Assembly (NCBI RefSeq): GCF_008386395.1
Contig: NZ_CP043761.1
Coordinates: forward strand, 3,162,001 to 3,226,000
DNA: 64,000 bases
DNA from: Paenibacillus sp. 37
GTDB lineage: Bacteria; Bacillota; Bacilli; Paenibacillales; Paenibacillaceae
Direction: 5' to 3'
The position numbers were made by a program, and so were the translations under genes. Below the pieces are notes generated by a model. The model made no database searches, was not told the origin of the DNA, and saw only the letters and a list, made by a program, of their open reading frames with translations. Positions 6,875 to 16,209 of the stretch are shown here, in pieces (within the stretch, counting starts at the first letter, position 1; every line of letters begins with the position of its first letter).

Positions 6875-9256
6875 ATGAATAACGTACTTACAGAACAGGC
6901 TGATGCAGGATATCGGCTAGCTGAGCAGAAAGCATCTCAGTATTTTACTTCTCTTAGGCAGCAACTTATGGATCATACGTATACGACAGCACTTACCCAA
7001 GATATTCATGTATGGCAAAAAAAACATATTCATCGTTTTGCCTGGCTTTCTCTGTTATCACCTAGCAAAAGAAAACCGGATCCCCGGGATGTCCATAGAT
7101 ATATCCACTGGCTGAATACGACTGGAAAGCTGGATGATTACCTGGATCGGAGTATCTCATATATTTATATGCGAGATCTGGGGCAAGCCCTTGATTCTCC
7201 GGATACGCAAGCCCGAATTCAGCACGTTGTCCAGAATACCAAAAAATACTTTATGGGCTCTGCCACTGGGCGCAGAGGACAGCCCGATTATATCAGTCTG
7301 GCTGCGTTGTACCGGTGGGGACAGAAGGAGCACATTGAAACGGCTGTCATCTGGGTGATGAACAAATTAAAGAATGTAGCATCCAACATTCCGAAGGAGC
7401 TGGATGCAGAGCAGGCGCAGCGGAAGCTTATCAAAATTATTCTCGGCGTGGTTCTTCATGTGGACGATGAGATGAACGAGCAGACCCCACCTGAGGAACG
7501 GGCCCGAAGATTTGATGCGGCGATCAGACTCGGTTATTCATACGGTTTGACGTATCCATTTGTGGATGACCTGCTGGATTCTCAAGCCTTGACTGTTCAG
7601 GAAAAAGAACAATATTCACTGATGATACGCGAAGCACTTCTTACCGGGGTTGTACCTGATCTGGGAGAGTGGAAAGGCAGTAACCTTGAAGTGATTGAAT
7701 ATGTGCATTCCGAGCTTCGGGAAGCATTTGAGTACATCAAGAACTATCAGCATCCAGAGAAACAGCGCACGTTTTTAGAGCAATCCTATGTGTTCTTTCA
7801 GTCCCAGGAGATCGATCGCAATAAGAAATTAGCCAATGCGAATTATACCAATGAAGAATTGTACATTCCGATTATTATCAAATCTTCGTCTTCCCGATTA
7901 ATCGTCCGGTCTGTTCTCAGTGCACCAGTGGATGAAGGATTTGATCTGCGGACGTTCTATTACGGGATATATAATCAGTTGTCCGATGATTTTGCCGATA
8001 TGTTTGACGATATGGAAGAAGGGGCAGTAACTCCGTATACGTACTATTTGAAGTATCGAGATTTGCGTCCCGACTTGATTAATCCATATGAATTGTATTG
8101 GGCAGTCATCTCTCATCTAATCCATGATGTATATAACTCGGACGCCAAGACCCGCGAGGTCATACTGGATCGTGCCATTAACGGTCTGAAGCGTTGTAAA
8201 GAACGGTTGGGGCAGCAGAAATATGATGAAGTGATGTCGATCTTTACCTCTGGGCAGCCTGAATTCAATCAACTGGTTCAACAGATGGTGCGAAAAGCAG
8301 ATGACGTTGATTTCCTTGATAAATTGTTACGGGATCAGGTCGTGCTTCAATTGAAAAATGACAAGCAGGAGAAAGAGGAGTTCAAGCAGACCATTCGAAC
8401 AGTTCGCGAACAGATTAATGTGGAGTTGCAGATTGCGAAGCCCGGTGGACTTCATGAGATGAAAGAAACGCTGATCGATGCAGCCAATTATAGCTTGCAG
8501 GGAGACGGAAAGAGGTTACGCCCTATATTAACCTGGGTTATGGGCGTGCGCGAGTATGGCCTACCCGAATCGTCTATTGTTCCGCTGCTACGATCGCTGG
8601 AGTACATGCATACCGCTTCCCTGATCTTTGATGATCTGCCTACGCAGGATAATGCTTCGACAAGACGTGGACGATCCACGCTGCATCAGGTACACAATAG
8701 CGCCACAGCAGAGCTTACGGGTCTGTTTCTCATTCAGAAGGCGATAGGAGAGCAATCCTCATTGGATCGTTTCGATGCGGCGACCGTGCTCAGACTCATT
8801 CAGTATTCGGCTGAAAAAGCAGAGGATATGTGTATGGGGCAGGCGATGGATCTGAACTCCAAAGGCAAGGCACTGACGCTTGAGCAGTTGAACATGATCT
8901 GTTTTTACAAAACAGGCATTGCCTTTGAAGCTGCCCTGGTCATGCCAGCGATACTTGCCCAAGTGAAGGAACCGGAGATGGCTACGCTGAAAAAGTTCGC
9001 TTATCATGCGGGGATCGCCTTCCAGATCAAGGATGACTTGCTGGATTTCGAGGGGAATCACCTCATACTTGGGAAACCCGCAGGTCAGGATGAGCGGAAC
9101 AACAATTCAACCTTTGTATCCATTCTTGGTGATGAAGGCGCGAAGAAAGAGATGTGGGAGCATTATTGTCTTGCTACAGATGCATTGAACGAGATGCGAA
9201 AACCGATTTCATTTTTGAGACATTTATTGGATTATCTTGTTGGTCGTGAGCGCTAA
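6875..9256 (+). CDS. Long polyprenyl synthetase with an N-terminal extra domain (793 aa)
   Basis: The C-terminal 290 residues are a complete trans-isoprenyl diphosphate synthase: GKRLRP for IPP binding (near 547), the first Asp-rich motif DDLPTQD (from 586) followed by RRG, MGQAMDL, KTG, the second Asp-rich motif DDLLD (from 720), and the late GKPAGQD. The residues just before the first motif are Ala and Ser, which in this family favour products of C20 or longer. The usual length is about 300 aa, so roughly 500 extra residues lie in front. That part is helical and soluble and holds Asp-rich stretches resembling isoprenoid-synthase motifs (DDEMNE at 197, DDLLD at 231, DDFADMFDD at 371), so it may be a second, diverged synthase fold. 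The gene stands alone before a sensor kinase gene. Product and role are unknown. Confidence 0.88.
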   Translation: MNNVLTEQADAGYRLAEQKASQYFTSLRQQLMDHTYTTALTQDIHVWQKKHIHRFAWLSLLSPSKRKPDPRDVHRYIHWLNTTGKLDDYLDRSISYIYMRDLGQALDSPDTQARIQHVVQNTKKYFMGSATGRRGQPDYISLAALYRWGQKEHIETAVIWVMNKLKNVASNIPKELDAEQAQRKLIKIILGVVLHVDDEMNEQTPPEERARRFDAAIRLGYSYGLTYPFVDDLLDSQALTVQEKEQYSLMIREALLTGVVPDLGEWKGSNLEVIEYVHSELREAFEYIKNYQHPEKQRTFLEQSYVFFQSQEIDRNKKLANANYTNEELYIPIIIKSSSSRLIVRSVLSAPVDEGFDLRTFYYGIYNQLSDDFADMFDDMEEGAVTPYTYYLKYRDLRPDLINPYELYWAVISHLIHDVYNSDAKTREVILDRAINGLKRCKERLGQQKYDEVMSIFTSGQPEFNQLVQQMVRKADDVDFLDKLLRDQVVLQLKNDKQEKEEFKQTIRTVREQINVELQIAKPGGLHEMKETLIDAANYSLQGDGKRLRPILTWVMGVREYGLPESSIVPLLRSLEYMHTASLIFDDLPTQDNASTRRGRSTLHQVHNSATAELTGLFLIQKAIGEQSSLDRFDAATVLRLIQYSAEKAEDMCMGQAMDLNSKGKALTLEQLNMICFYKTGIAFEAALVMPAILAQVKEPEMATLKKFAYHAGIAFQIKDDLLDFEGNHLILGKPAGQDERNNNSTFVSILGDEGAKKEMWEHYCLATDALNEMRKPISFLRHLLDYLVGRER

Positions 9257-9524
9257 TCCATTTTTCTAGCGATTCATTATTGCATATGACTTATAATGAT
9301 ATATACTGACAAAGGTCAGGATTCCATATGAATGGATTCCAGGCCTTGTTTGAATTTGTAGACACAAAATTCTTAAAAATATTTGTTTCAACTCCTGAAA
9401 TTTGGGGTATTAAGCAGATACTGTTGTTTTAAAACTGACTATATTTTATAGAACATCTTATATCAGTAAAAATTTAGTTTTCGACAAACTTTACATGGAG
9501 TCTATGCCAAAAGGAGAACTTACA

Positions 9525-12152
9525 ATGCAGGTTCAAAAGGTCGATCATCATGAATTGTTCGAGCAGATCTATAACCAAGCACCTATTGGAATTGCACTCG
9601 TTGCTCCAACAGGACAATGGATGAAAGTGAATCCTGCTTTTTGCTGTTTGCTAGGTTATACAAGTGATGAATTAATGGATCTCACGTATCAGGATATTAC
9701 ACATCCGGATGATTCACCGCAAGATATGATCTGTAGTTACGAGTTATTTGAAGGTAAAATAAAAGAAAATCAATACGAAAAGCGTTACATCAATAAAAAT
9801 GGTGACATCTTATGGACGTCATTGCATGTTACATTAGTTCGTAGCGAAATTACGGATGAACCTATTTACTTTATTTGCCATATTGTTGATATTACTGACC
9901 GCAAAATGTCTGAACAAAAGCTTCTGCATAGTGAAGAGATGTTCAAACTTATTACAGATCATGCTCAGGAGATCATCTATATTGCCGATCAGGAGGGTGT
10001 TTGTCGATTCTGCTCACCCTCCGTTCAAGGTTTACTGGGTTATTCGCCAGAACAAGTAATTGGCCAAAATAATGATGCATATTTTCATCCACAAGATCTG
10101 GAACGGATTTCACAGATGGACTTGACCAAGGGTAATCTGTTGAATACTAGGGTCCGTCATAAAGATGGGCATTATCTGTGGTTTGAAACCACATACAAGG
10201 TCTTTGGTGATGCTGAGCATGGAATGCAGATTTTTTCAATTGGACGAGATGTATCCGAACGAAAAAAACATAAAGACATCAGTGCAGAGGCTGAACGCAT
10301 CGCCTTAATTGGCAGTTGGGAATGGGATATGGTCAATGACCAGATCGCTCTTTCAGATCAGATTTTTGAGATTCTTGAATTCGAACGTACACGAAAATCA
10401 TATCGTGCAAGTGATATAGCTAATGTGATTAATCCCGCGGATAAAGCCTCCTTATACGAACAAATGGAATGGGTAAAACAAGGGAAAGCGCTAGATTTCG
10501 AGTACAAGCACATTAGCACGAATGGAAGTGAGAAGTATCTTCACTTACGCGGGTTAGTTACGCTCGATGAGAATGGTCAGCCAGTCCAGCTAAACGGAAC
10601 ACTACAGGATATTACTGAACGCAAACGTATCGAATTTAAATTGCAGGAATCTGTGGAGCGATACACTTCGCTTAAGAAATACAATCATGACGCCATTATC
10701 TCGTTTAACATGGATGGTAATATTATGAATGCGAATCCAGTAGCGGTGAAAATGACGGGCTGTCCCGTGGCTGAAATGATCGGCACAAGCATAAGCAGAT
10801 TTATCGGAGCTGTTAATCTGGGTCTGATTCTGGGCAGTAATTATGAGATGGCTGAGAAGGAGATCAACGTTGTTCGGCACACGGATGGCTTTGAGACAGA
10901 AGTCTTGGCTACACTTGCTCCAATCATTGTTAATAAATCCAATGTCGGGTTTTACCTGATTGCGAAGGATATTACAGAGCAGAAAAAACTGCTTGTAGCC
11001 AAAGAGACAGCGGAGAGAATGAATAAGGCCAAAAGTGAATTTTTGGCGATGATGAGTCATGAAATCCGTACACCTATGAACGGTGTAATTGGGATGACGG
11101 ATTTGCTCTTGGATACTCCTGGACTTAGCGGGGAACAAAAGGAATATATTGAAATCATTCAGAAGAGTGGAGATTCCTTGCTGGCCATCATTAATGATAT
11201 TCTTGATTTTTCCAAAATCGAGTCAGGCAAAACTGATCTGGTCGAAGATCCTTTTGATTCCGTAGAAATCGTGACCGAGACGGTGCAAATCGTTAAACCA
11301 CTGGCTCGTGAAAAGAAGCTGGATGTTCGTATGTGCGTAGAAGACGCTATTCCAACTCCAGTGTATGGTGATGCTTATCGTCTTAAACAGGTACTTACCA
11401 ATATCATTGGCAACGCGGTCAAATTCACTTCAGAAGGCGGCGTGGAAGTTAAAGTGGGTGTTAAGGAGCAGCAGGGCAATACCGTGCAGCTTTATTTTCA
11501 GGTAAAGGATTCGGGCATTGGGATTCCCGCTGAGAGGAAACAACAATTATTTGAACCTTTCTACCAACTGGAGAATTTTATGACCCGCAAACCCCAAGGT
11601 ACGGGTCTTGGCCTTGCCATTAGCAAGAAACTGGTAGAGCTTATGCATGGAAATATCTGGATTGAGGAGTCGGATGAACCGGGTACAATATTTATATTTA
11701 CTGCCCAATTCAAATTAAATAACGGTGAAGAGAGCAACAGGTTAGATCAACAGCAGAAGAAGAGCAGAACTTCAGCCTTGCGAATATTAATCGCAGAAGA
11801 CAATGAGGTGAATAAGCTCGTCCTTAGCAGAATTGTTGAGAAAAAAGGGCACTTCGTGGATCATGTGGTGGATGGTGTTGAGGCAGTCGAGGCGGTCAAA
11901 CACAATTCATATGATATTGTCTTCATGGATGTGCATATGCCAAGGCTTAATGGATTTGAAGCGACAAAATTGATTAAAAATTCTTTGCCCCCCGAGAGTT
12001 GTCCATACATTATTGCGGTAACTGCAAATGCCGTAAGAGGAGACATGGAGAACTGTTTGAAGGCAGGCATGGATGCGTATGTCAGCAAACCGATTAAAAT
12101 CGAGTCCATTATGCAGGTATTGGAGACCTATTACACCAAATATAATCTCTAA
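9525..12152 (+). CDS. Multi-PAS hybrid sensor histidine kinase/response regulator
   Basis: This is an 875-aa cytoplasmic hybrid kinase with no transmembrane segment. Four PAS domains occupy about residues 1-480; the first three are each followed by a PAC-like DITDRK/DVSERK/DITERK tail. A HisKA domain follows with the phospho-accepting His in MMSHEIRTPMNG (His512), then a HATPase with N, G1 (DSGIGIP) and G2 (GTGLGLA) boxes, and a C-terminal receiver with Asp802 in VFMDVHMP. It would autophosphorylate on His and pass phosphate to its own receiver; no separate output gene is adjacent. The ATG at 9525 is chosen because AAAAGGAGAA precedes it; the ATG at 9495 lies upstream of that site. The signal is unknown; PAS domains often sense redox, light or small ligands. 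Confidence 0.92.
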   Translation: MQVQKVDHHELFEQIYNQAPIGIALVAPTGQWMKVNPAFCCLLGYTSDELMDLTYQDITHPDDSPQDMICSYELFEGKIKENQYEKRYINKNGDILWTSLHVTLVRSEITDEPIYFICHIVDITDRKMSEQKLLHSEEMFKLITDHAQEIIYIADQEGVCRFCSPSVQGLLGYSPEQVIGQNNDAYFHPQDLERISQMDLTKGNLLNTRVRHKDGHYLWFETTYKVFGDAEHGMQIFSIGRDVSERKKHKDISAEAERIALIGSWEWDMVNDQIALSDQIFEILEFERTRKSYRASDIANVINPADKASLYEQMEWVKQGKALDFEYKHISTNGSEKYLHLRGLVTLDENGQPVQLNGTLQDITERKRIEFKLQESVERYTSLKKYNHDAIISFNMDGNIMNANPVAVKMTGCPVAEMIGTSISRFIGAVNLGLILGSNYEMAEKEINVVRHTDGFETEVLATLAPIIVNKSNVGFYLIAKDITEQKKLLVAKETAERMNKAKSEFLAMMSHEIRTPMNGVIGMTDLLLDTPGLSGEQKEYIEIIQKSGDSLLAIINDILDFSKIESGKTDLVEDPFDSVEIVTETVQIVKPLAREKKLDVRMCVEDAIPTPVYGDAYRLKQVLTNIIGNAVKFTSEGGVEVKVGVKEQQGNTVQLYFQVKDSGIGIPAERKQQLFEPFYQLENFMTRKPQGTGLGLAISKKLVELMHGNIWIEESDEPGTIFIFTAQFKLNNGEESNRLDQQQKKSRTSALRILIAEDNEVNKLVLSRIVEKKGHFVDHVVDGVEAVEAVKHNSYDIVFMDVHMPRLNGFEATKLIKNSLPPESCPYIIAVTANAVRGDMENCLKAGMDAYVSKPIKIESIMQVLETYYTKYNL

Positions 12153-12163
12153 GTGCACTCAAA

Positions 12164-12226
12164 ATGGATCGGCAATAGAGCCGTTAGCTTATCGTAAATA
12201 GGCTAGCGGCTTTTTTGCCGATCCAT
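12164..12226. terminator. Nested terminator between the hybrid kinase and SgrR-type genes
   Basis: The core hairpin GCCGTTAGC/GCTAGCGGC (12180-12210) is followed by six T. It is wrapped by a second 12-bp inverted repeat ATGGATCGGCAA/TTGCCGATCCAT. It serves the convergent genes on both sides. Confidence 0.85.
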
Positions 12227-12275
12227 GATTTTGTTCAGCCCTGTATCTCGCAGTTGCGTCTGTGAACATATATCC

Positions 12276-14042
12276 CTAAGGATTTTTGATCCACAATTGG
12301 GAGATGTCCATATATCCGAATTCTGCTATCTGCATGCCGAAAATGCTCTGATCCAGTTCAGCCTGCTTGTTCATGTGACAGCCATGCAAGATCCAGCAGT
12401 GATCACGTAGCAAGGCTTCAGCTTCATCCAGGAGTGTTGTGCGGTCTGCCCGATGAAGCGTTGCGAAATGATCCAGTTTGTCATCCAGTTGAGACTGGAA
12501 TACAGGGGACATACACATATGAAAATGATTGGACAGGTTTTTGAAAAAATGAATCATGCCGTACTGCCAATCTTCCTCCAGTATCTCTTCAGCCAAGATC
12601 AATTGGGCGTTCGTGGTTTCCTCTGAGTTGAAATAATCCACAACGGCGTGCATGCTGATGTTCATTCCGATGGACTGCGCACGACATTGGAACCACTCCG
12701 CAACGTCTGCGTCCTTATTATGCTTATACGATAAAGTTATCGTCTCACCCCGGTACCCACAGCTATGCAGCAATTCACGAGCATGGTCAAGAGAAACGGC
12801 TGTCCAGTCTTGGGCTGCACTTCTCCAGGGAAGGAAGCTGCTGGCTGGTGTGATCCGATTGCCACCGAGATCTCTGACAAGCGCGACCGGATCATAGACG
12901 ATACGCAGGGCTTGTCGAAATAGGGGATGATGATGGATGCCTTCCTTGTGAAAATTAAACAGCATATACTGACAACCCAGCGCCGGATAATTGATGCTGT
13001 TGGTCTGTTCACAGCCTGTTGTGAGACTCAATCGATCAGTACCTGGTAGCTCATAATAGCGATCATTCGGACTCAGGTCAGTCACAAACCAGAAATGAAC
13101 TTGATCCAGATGTGGCCGGATGCCGTAATAGGCATCAAATGCGGTAAGTTCCAACACATCTTCATTCAGCTCAGAGATCTGAAAAGGACCGGTACCTATT
13201 AAGGTATTGGCTACATTGTAATCGTAGGGCAGGATTGTCATTCGAATACAACTGAACAGATGCAAGAAGAACCGATTAGGACGACGAAGAACAAACTTGA
13301 TACAGTAATCGCCAGCTACTTCCGCACGTTCGATATCCCGGTACAACCAGATGGACGGACTATTCACATCTATCAATCGTTGCAACGTCGCTTGGACATC
13401 CCGGGACGTCATGATACGTCCGTTGTGAAAACGTACACCTTTCCTGAGATAGAAGGTCCACAATCGATGGTCCTCACTACACTCCCACATATGAGCCAAT
13501 GCTGGCCGGAATGATTCCATCTTGGCATTATAAGTGATCAACGTATTACAGACCTGGCTCAGCAGATAGGTTTCAAATGCAGTATAAACAAAGGCTGGGT
13601 CCAGATCACCTAACTGGCGAGACCTCATAATGCGCAGGATATCCTGACCTGAGGAAGTTTCCTCGTGGCTGTGAAATCCCATCTGTTGATGGAGGGAGAG
13701 CATGAGCTGTTCTCGCAGTGAATCATGCATCTGAATGGTTCCGATGAGTTCAATGGCATCTTTCATTTTGCCTTTAGCGAGAAGTTCGGTAAAACTGGCT
13801 TCCAGCGCATCATTCATGCTACGCAGTAACGTTAACTCCGAATGGTGCCCACGACCACGCCCGGGTTGCCAGTGGATGAAGCCTTGCTCCTCCAATTTTC
13901 TAATGATGAACTTCACATTACGAGGGGTGCAGCACAAGGCAGCGGACAGGCTATCAATTGTTACCGCTACAGGTTCATGGAGCTTGAACGAAAGTTGTTC
14001 GGCCCCGGCGAGCCTTATAAAGTGTGTATGTAGGGTATCCAT
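12276..14042 (-). CDS. SgrR-type regulator with peptide/solute-binding domain
   Basis: This 588-aa protein joins an N-terminal winged helix (about 1-110, with LSAALCCTPRNVKFIIRKLE as recognition region) to a C-terminal family-5 solute-binding-protein domain (from about 160). It has no signal peptide, so it is a cytoplasmic transcription factor that probably senses a small ligand with its binding-protein fold. In Enterobacteria SgrR senses sugar-phosphate stress; Bacillales homologues mostly sit beside MFS exporters, as here. The ATG at 14042 is preferred because GAGGAG lies 8 bases upstream; the ATG two codons earlier is too close. It is divergent from the MFS gene at 14372, which it likely controls. 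Confidence 0.88.
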   Translation of the reverse strand: MDTLHTHFIRLAGAEQLSFKLHEPVAVTIDSLSAALCCTPRNVKFIIRKLEEQGFIHWQPGRGRGHHSELTLLRSMNDALEASFTELLAKGKMKDAIELIGTIQMHDSLREQLMLSLHQQMGFHSHEETSSGQDILRIMRSRQLGDLDPAFVYTAFETYLLSQVCNTLITYNAKMESFRPALAHMWECSEDHRLWTFYLRKGVRFHNGRIMTSRDVQATLQRLIDVNSPSIWLYRDIERAEVAGDYCIKFVLRRPNRFFLHLFSCIRMTILPYDYNVANTLIGTGPFQISELNEDVLELTAFDAYYGIRPHLDQVHFWFVTDLSPNDRYYELPGTDRLSLTTGCEQTNSINYPALGCQYMLFNFHKEGIHHHPLFRQALRIVYDPVALVRDLGGNRITPASSFLPWRSAAQDWTAVSLDHARELLHSCGYRGETITLSYKHNKDADVAEWFQCRAQSIGMNISMHAVVDYFNSEETTNAQLILAEEILEEDWQYGMIHFFKNLSNHFHMCMSPVFQSQLDDKLDHFATLHRADRTTLLDEAEALLRDHCWILHGCHMNKQAELDQSIFGMQIAEFGYMDISQLWIKNP

Positions 14043-14124
14043 GTGCATAACTCCTCTATTAAAGGTGAAAAGTGTGATCATATGTTTACACTTTTACTTC
14101 CCCCTTTTATCCTTACAATTATAC

Positions 14125-14338
14125 ATTAGTAGAAGTTGTTCAAAAAGTCCGCTTTTGATTACAAAAGATGCCTAAAGGCATCATCAGCATCGAAGATGGA
14201 ATTCAGCCGAAATGTCCGTTGCTCACGTAGTTTTCCCTACGCTCCGCTACTCCATTTCTAGCTTAATCCCATCTTCTCGGTACTGAAAACCGAACTTTTT
14301 GAACACGAATTAGTAGAAGTTGTTCAAAAAGTCCGCTT
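14125..14338. repeat. Palindromic non-coding repeat element with flanking direct repeats
   Basis: A 30-bp sequence beginning ATTAGTAGAAGTTG occurs identically at 14125-14154 and 14309-14338. Between the copies lies an imperfect palindrome whose ends are TGTTCAAAAAGT (14137-14148) and ACTTTTTGAACA (14294-14305), with inner matching arms GAAGATGG and CCATCTTC. The element holds no credible reading frame and splits the SgrR-type gene from the divergent MFS gene. It looks like a MITE- or REP-like mobile repeat whose insertion or recombination duplicated a flank. Family membership needs a genome-wide search. Confidence 0.75.
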
Positions 14339-14371
14339 AGGAAGCATCTAGAATGAATAGGAGAAGTTCGC

Positions 14372-15607
14372 ATGAAGCAATATTTAAGGCAAATTCACCC
14401 CTTGGCATGGACCATCATTATCGGAACCATGTTTGGACGTCTTGTCACGTCAATGAGTATCCCGTTTCTATCCATCTATCTGACACGTGTACTAGAGGCT
14501 ACACCGACCCAGACCGGTATTACTGTGGCCGTTAGCTCGCTGGCAGGTGTAATGGTCAGCTTTTATGGCGGTTATATTTCGGACCGGATCGGTCGCAAAA
14601 TCGTGATGTTAATCTCGGTATTTAGCTGGGCAGGTGTTTTTTTCATTTTTTCAGCAGCAGAGCATCTATGGGTGTTCTTTGTTGCCAATACGTTAAACGG
14701 ATTATGCCGCGCAGTATTTGAGCCCACCTCCAGAGCGCTGTTATCGGATATTACTTCTCCGGAGAACAAATTGCTGGTGTTTAACCTCAGATATGCTGCA
14801 ATTAATCTCGGTGTAGTCTTTGGGCCAATTATCGGATTTCAGCTGGGATCATCTGAATCAACGTTTCCGTTTGTGATTTCCGGATTGGTATACATAGCCT
14901 ATGGACTTGTATTATTTCTGCAATTCAAGTTACAGCATGCCAATCTGCCAGAGCGTCATCAGGCAACTGCACCACGTTTGCGTGAAGCACTTATGACCAC
15001 CGGTCGCGACCGGGTATTTCTGCCGGTATTGATCGGTACCACATTCTGTGTTCTGGGCTACGGACACTTTAGTTCTACGTTGGCACAGTACTTGGCAAGG
15101 AGTCCGATCTTTGAGAATGGAAGCCAGATGTTCTCGTACATGCTTTCCCTGAATGCCGTGACGGTACTGATTATTCAGTATCCTCTTGTGCGAACATTCC
15201 GAAACTTTCCACCGCTGGTTCCTCTGATTGTAGGTAACCTGCTGGTCGCAACCAGTCTGATGATGGTCGGAATCGCTGAAGGTGTACTCATGATGATGAT
15301 GAGTGTCATACTATTTACCATTGGGGAAGTGCTGTTGTTCACCATGATGGATATGCTCATTGACCGGATTGCGAAGCCGGAATGGAAAGGAACGTATTTC
15401 GGTACCATCGGCTTCAATAATATCGGTAGTGTCATTGCTCCTGTCATGGGAGGGGTGTTGTTAAGTCAATTTGGAGCGGAGAATGGGCTCGCTGTCTTTC
15501 TACCGATTGCGCTGACGACTGCTCTGGGAGTACCTTTTCTTCTGATCGCACATAGACGTCTTGTTGTTAGAGAGAAGCAAACAGAGTCCACATCATTGAG
15601 TATGTAG
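14372..15607 (+). CDS. MFS multidrug-type efflux transporter
   Basis: This is a 12-segment major facilitator of 411 aa. The motif-A loop between segments 2 and 3 reads GGYISDRIGRK, and a second-half counterpart follows segment 8. A motif-C-like LGVVFGPIIGFQLG is present in segment 5, as in proton-antiport drug exporters. AATAGGAGAAG precedes the ATG. It is divergent from the SgrR-type regulator with a palindromic repeat in between, an arrangement that suggests ligand-induced efflux of a sugar or small compound; the substrate is not known. Confidence 0.9.
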   Translation: MKQYLRQIHPLAWTIIIGTMFGRLVTSMSIPFLSIYLTRVLEATPTQTGITVAVSSLAGVMVSFYGGYISDRIGRKIVMLISVFSWAGVFFIFSAAEHLWVFFVANTLNGLCRAVFEPTSRALLSDITSPENKLLVFNLRYAAINLGVVFGPIIGFQLGSSESTFPFVISGLVYIAYGLVLFLQFKLQHANLPERHQATAPRLREALMTTGRDRVFLPVLIGTTFCVLGYGHFSSTLAQYLARSPIFENGSQMFSYMLSLNAVTVLIIQYPLVRTFRNFPPLVPLIVGNLLVATSLMMVGIAEGVLMMMMSVILFTIGEVLLFTMMDMLIDRIAKPEWKGTYFGTIGFNNIGSVIAPVMGGVLLSQFGAENGLAVFLPIALTTALGVPFLLIAHRRLVVREKQTESTSLSM

Positions 15608-15919
15608 CAGGAATTGAAAGATTAATGCCATGAATTAAATAACAATTCAGTTAAAATTATCTTGACGGATGTTAGTCCAGCGAATACAATAAACAACAAA
15701 TATGTGAAACGGGTGGGATGATGATTATGTTTATGCCTATACAGATTTCGAATCGATAACTGAATACGCATGAGCATAGTGACATTAATCCAATTTTTTT
15801 GCAATGATCGCGTTGGGACAGTCATGTTTGTGCACCTCTGTCGTGGACGCTCATCATTATTGCGATGCAGAGGAGATACGGGAAATGCTTTGCATTTCAT
15901 TCGATCTCTTTTGGCTACA
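15608..15919. other. Intergenic stretch with no convincing gene
   Basis: I see only short open stretches here. The longest (minus strand, about 92 codons) lacks a ribosome binding site and has an unnatural composition. A small hairpin GAAATGC/GCATTTC lies near 15880-15897. Confidence 0.5.
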
Positions 15920-15956
15920 AGCTGTAGATGAACATTAGTTCATCTATGGCTTTTTT
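15920..15956 (+). terminator. Terminator-like hairpin upstream of the small broken gene
   Basis: The stem AGC..TAGATGAAC / GTTCATCTA..GCT with a 4-nt loop is followed by six T. It may end the MFS transcript 310 bases downstream of its stop, or be part of an unrecognised unit. Confidence 0.65.
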
Positions 15957-16046
15957 GCATGCATTTCACCCAATTTGTTCACATGGAAAGGAGCGTTTGG
16001 AGCGTTATTTTATAAAAAACTAACTTGTTAAAAAGGAGAATGTACA

Positions 16047-16170
16047 ATGGTCAACATAGGTTCTACATATCAATTATGGGCGGGAAATACCGATTTTAAT
16101 GTCTTTATGTATGACTCATCCTAGTGATCGCAAATTTGCTATCGTTAAGATCATCAATAAATATGAATAG
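16047..16170 (+). pseudogene. Small gene (about 40 aa) disrupted by a one-base frameshift
   Basis: A strong AAAAAGGAG site lies 8 bases before the ATG at 16047. The frame reads MVNIGSTYQLWAGNTDFNVF and ends at TAG 16122 after 25 codons. Shifted by one base, it continues as DRKFAIVKIINKYE to a stop at 16168, a natural-looking helical C-terminus. Removing one base in the CCTAGT region near 16120 would give a single 40-aa protein. I do not recognise a family. It lies 40 bases upstream of an ABC exporter operon, so it could once have been its cargo or leader. A functional 25-residue peptide or a sequencing error are alternatives. Confidence 0.45.
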
Positions 16171-16209
16171 GCAAGAACAATTAAATAAACCGATAAAGAG
16201 GTGGGACCT

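Noticed and set aside
14125..14338. An insertion sequence
   Set aside because: The element has terminal inverted repeats but is only about 200 bp and encodes no transposase, so I call it a MITE/REP-like repeat.
15622..15900. A 92-codon minus-strand frame in the gap after the MFS gene
   Set aside because: No ribosome binding site, and the composition (many His, Arg, Asn) is unlike a real protein of this genome.
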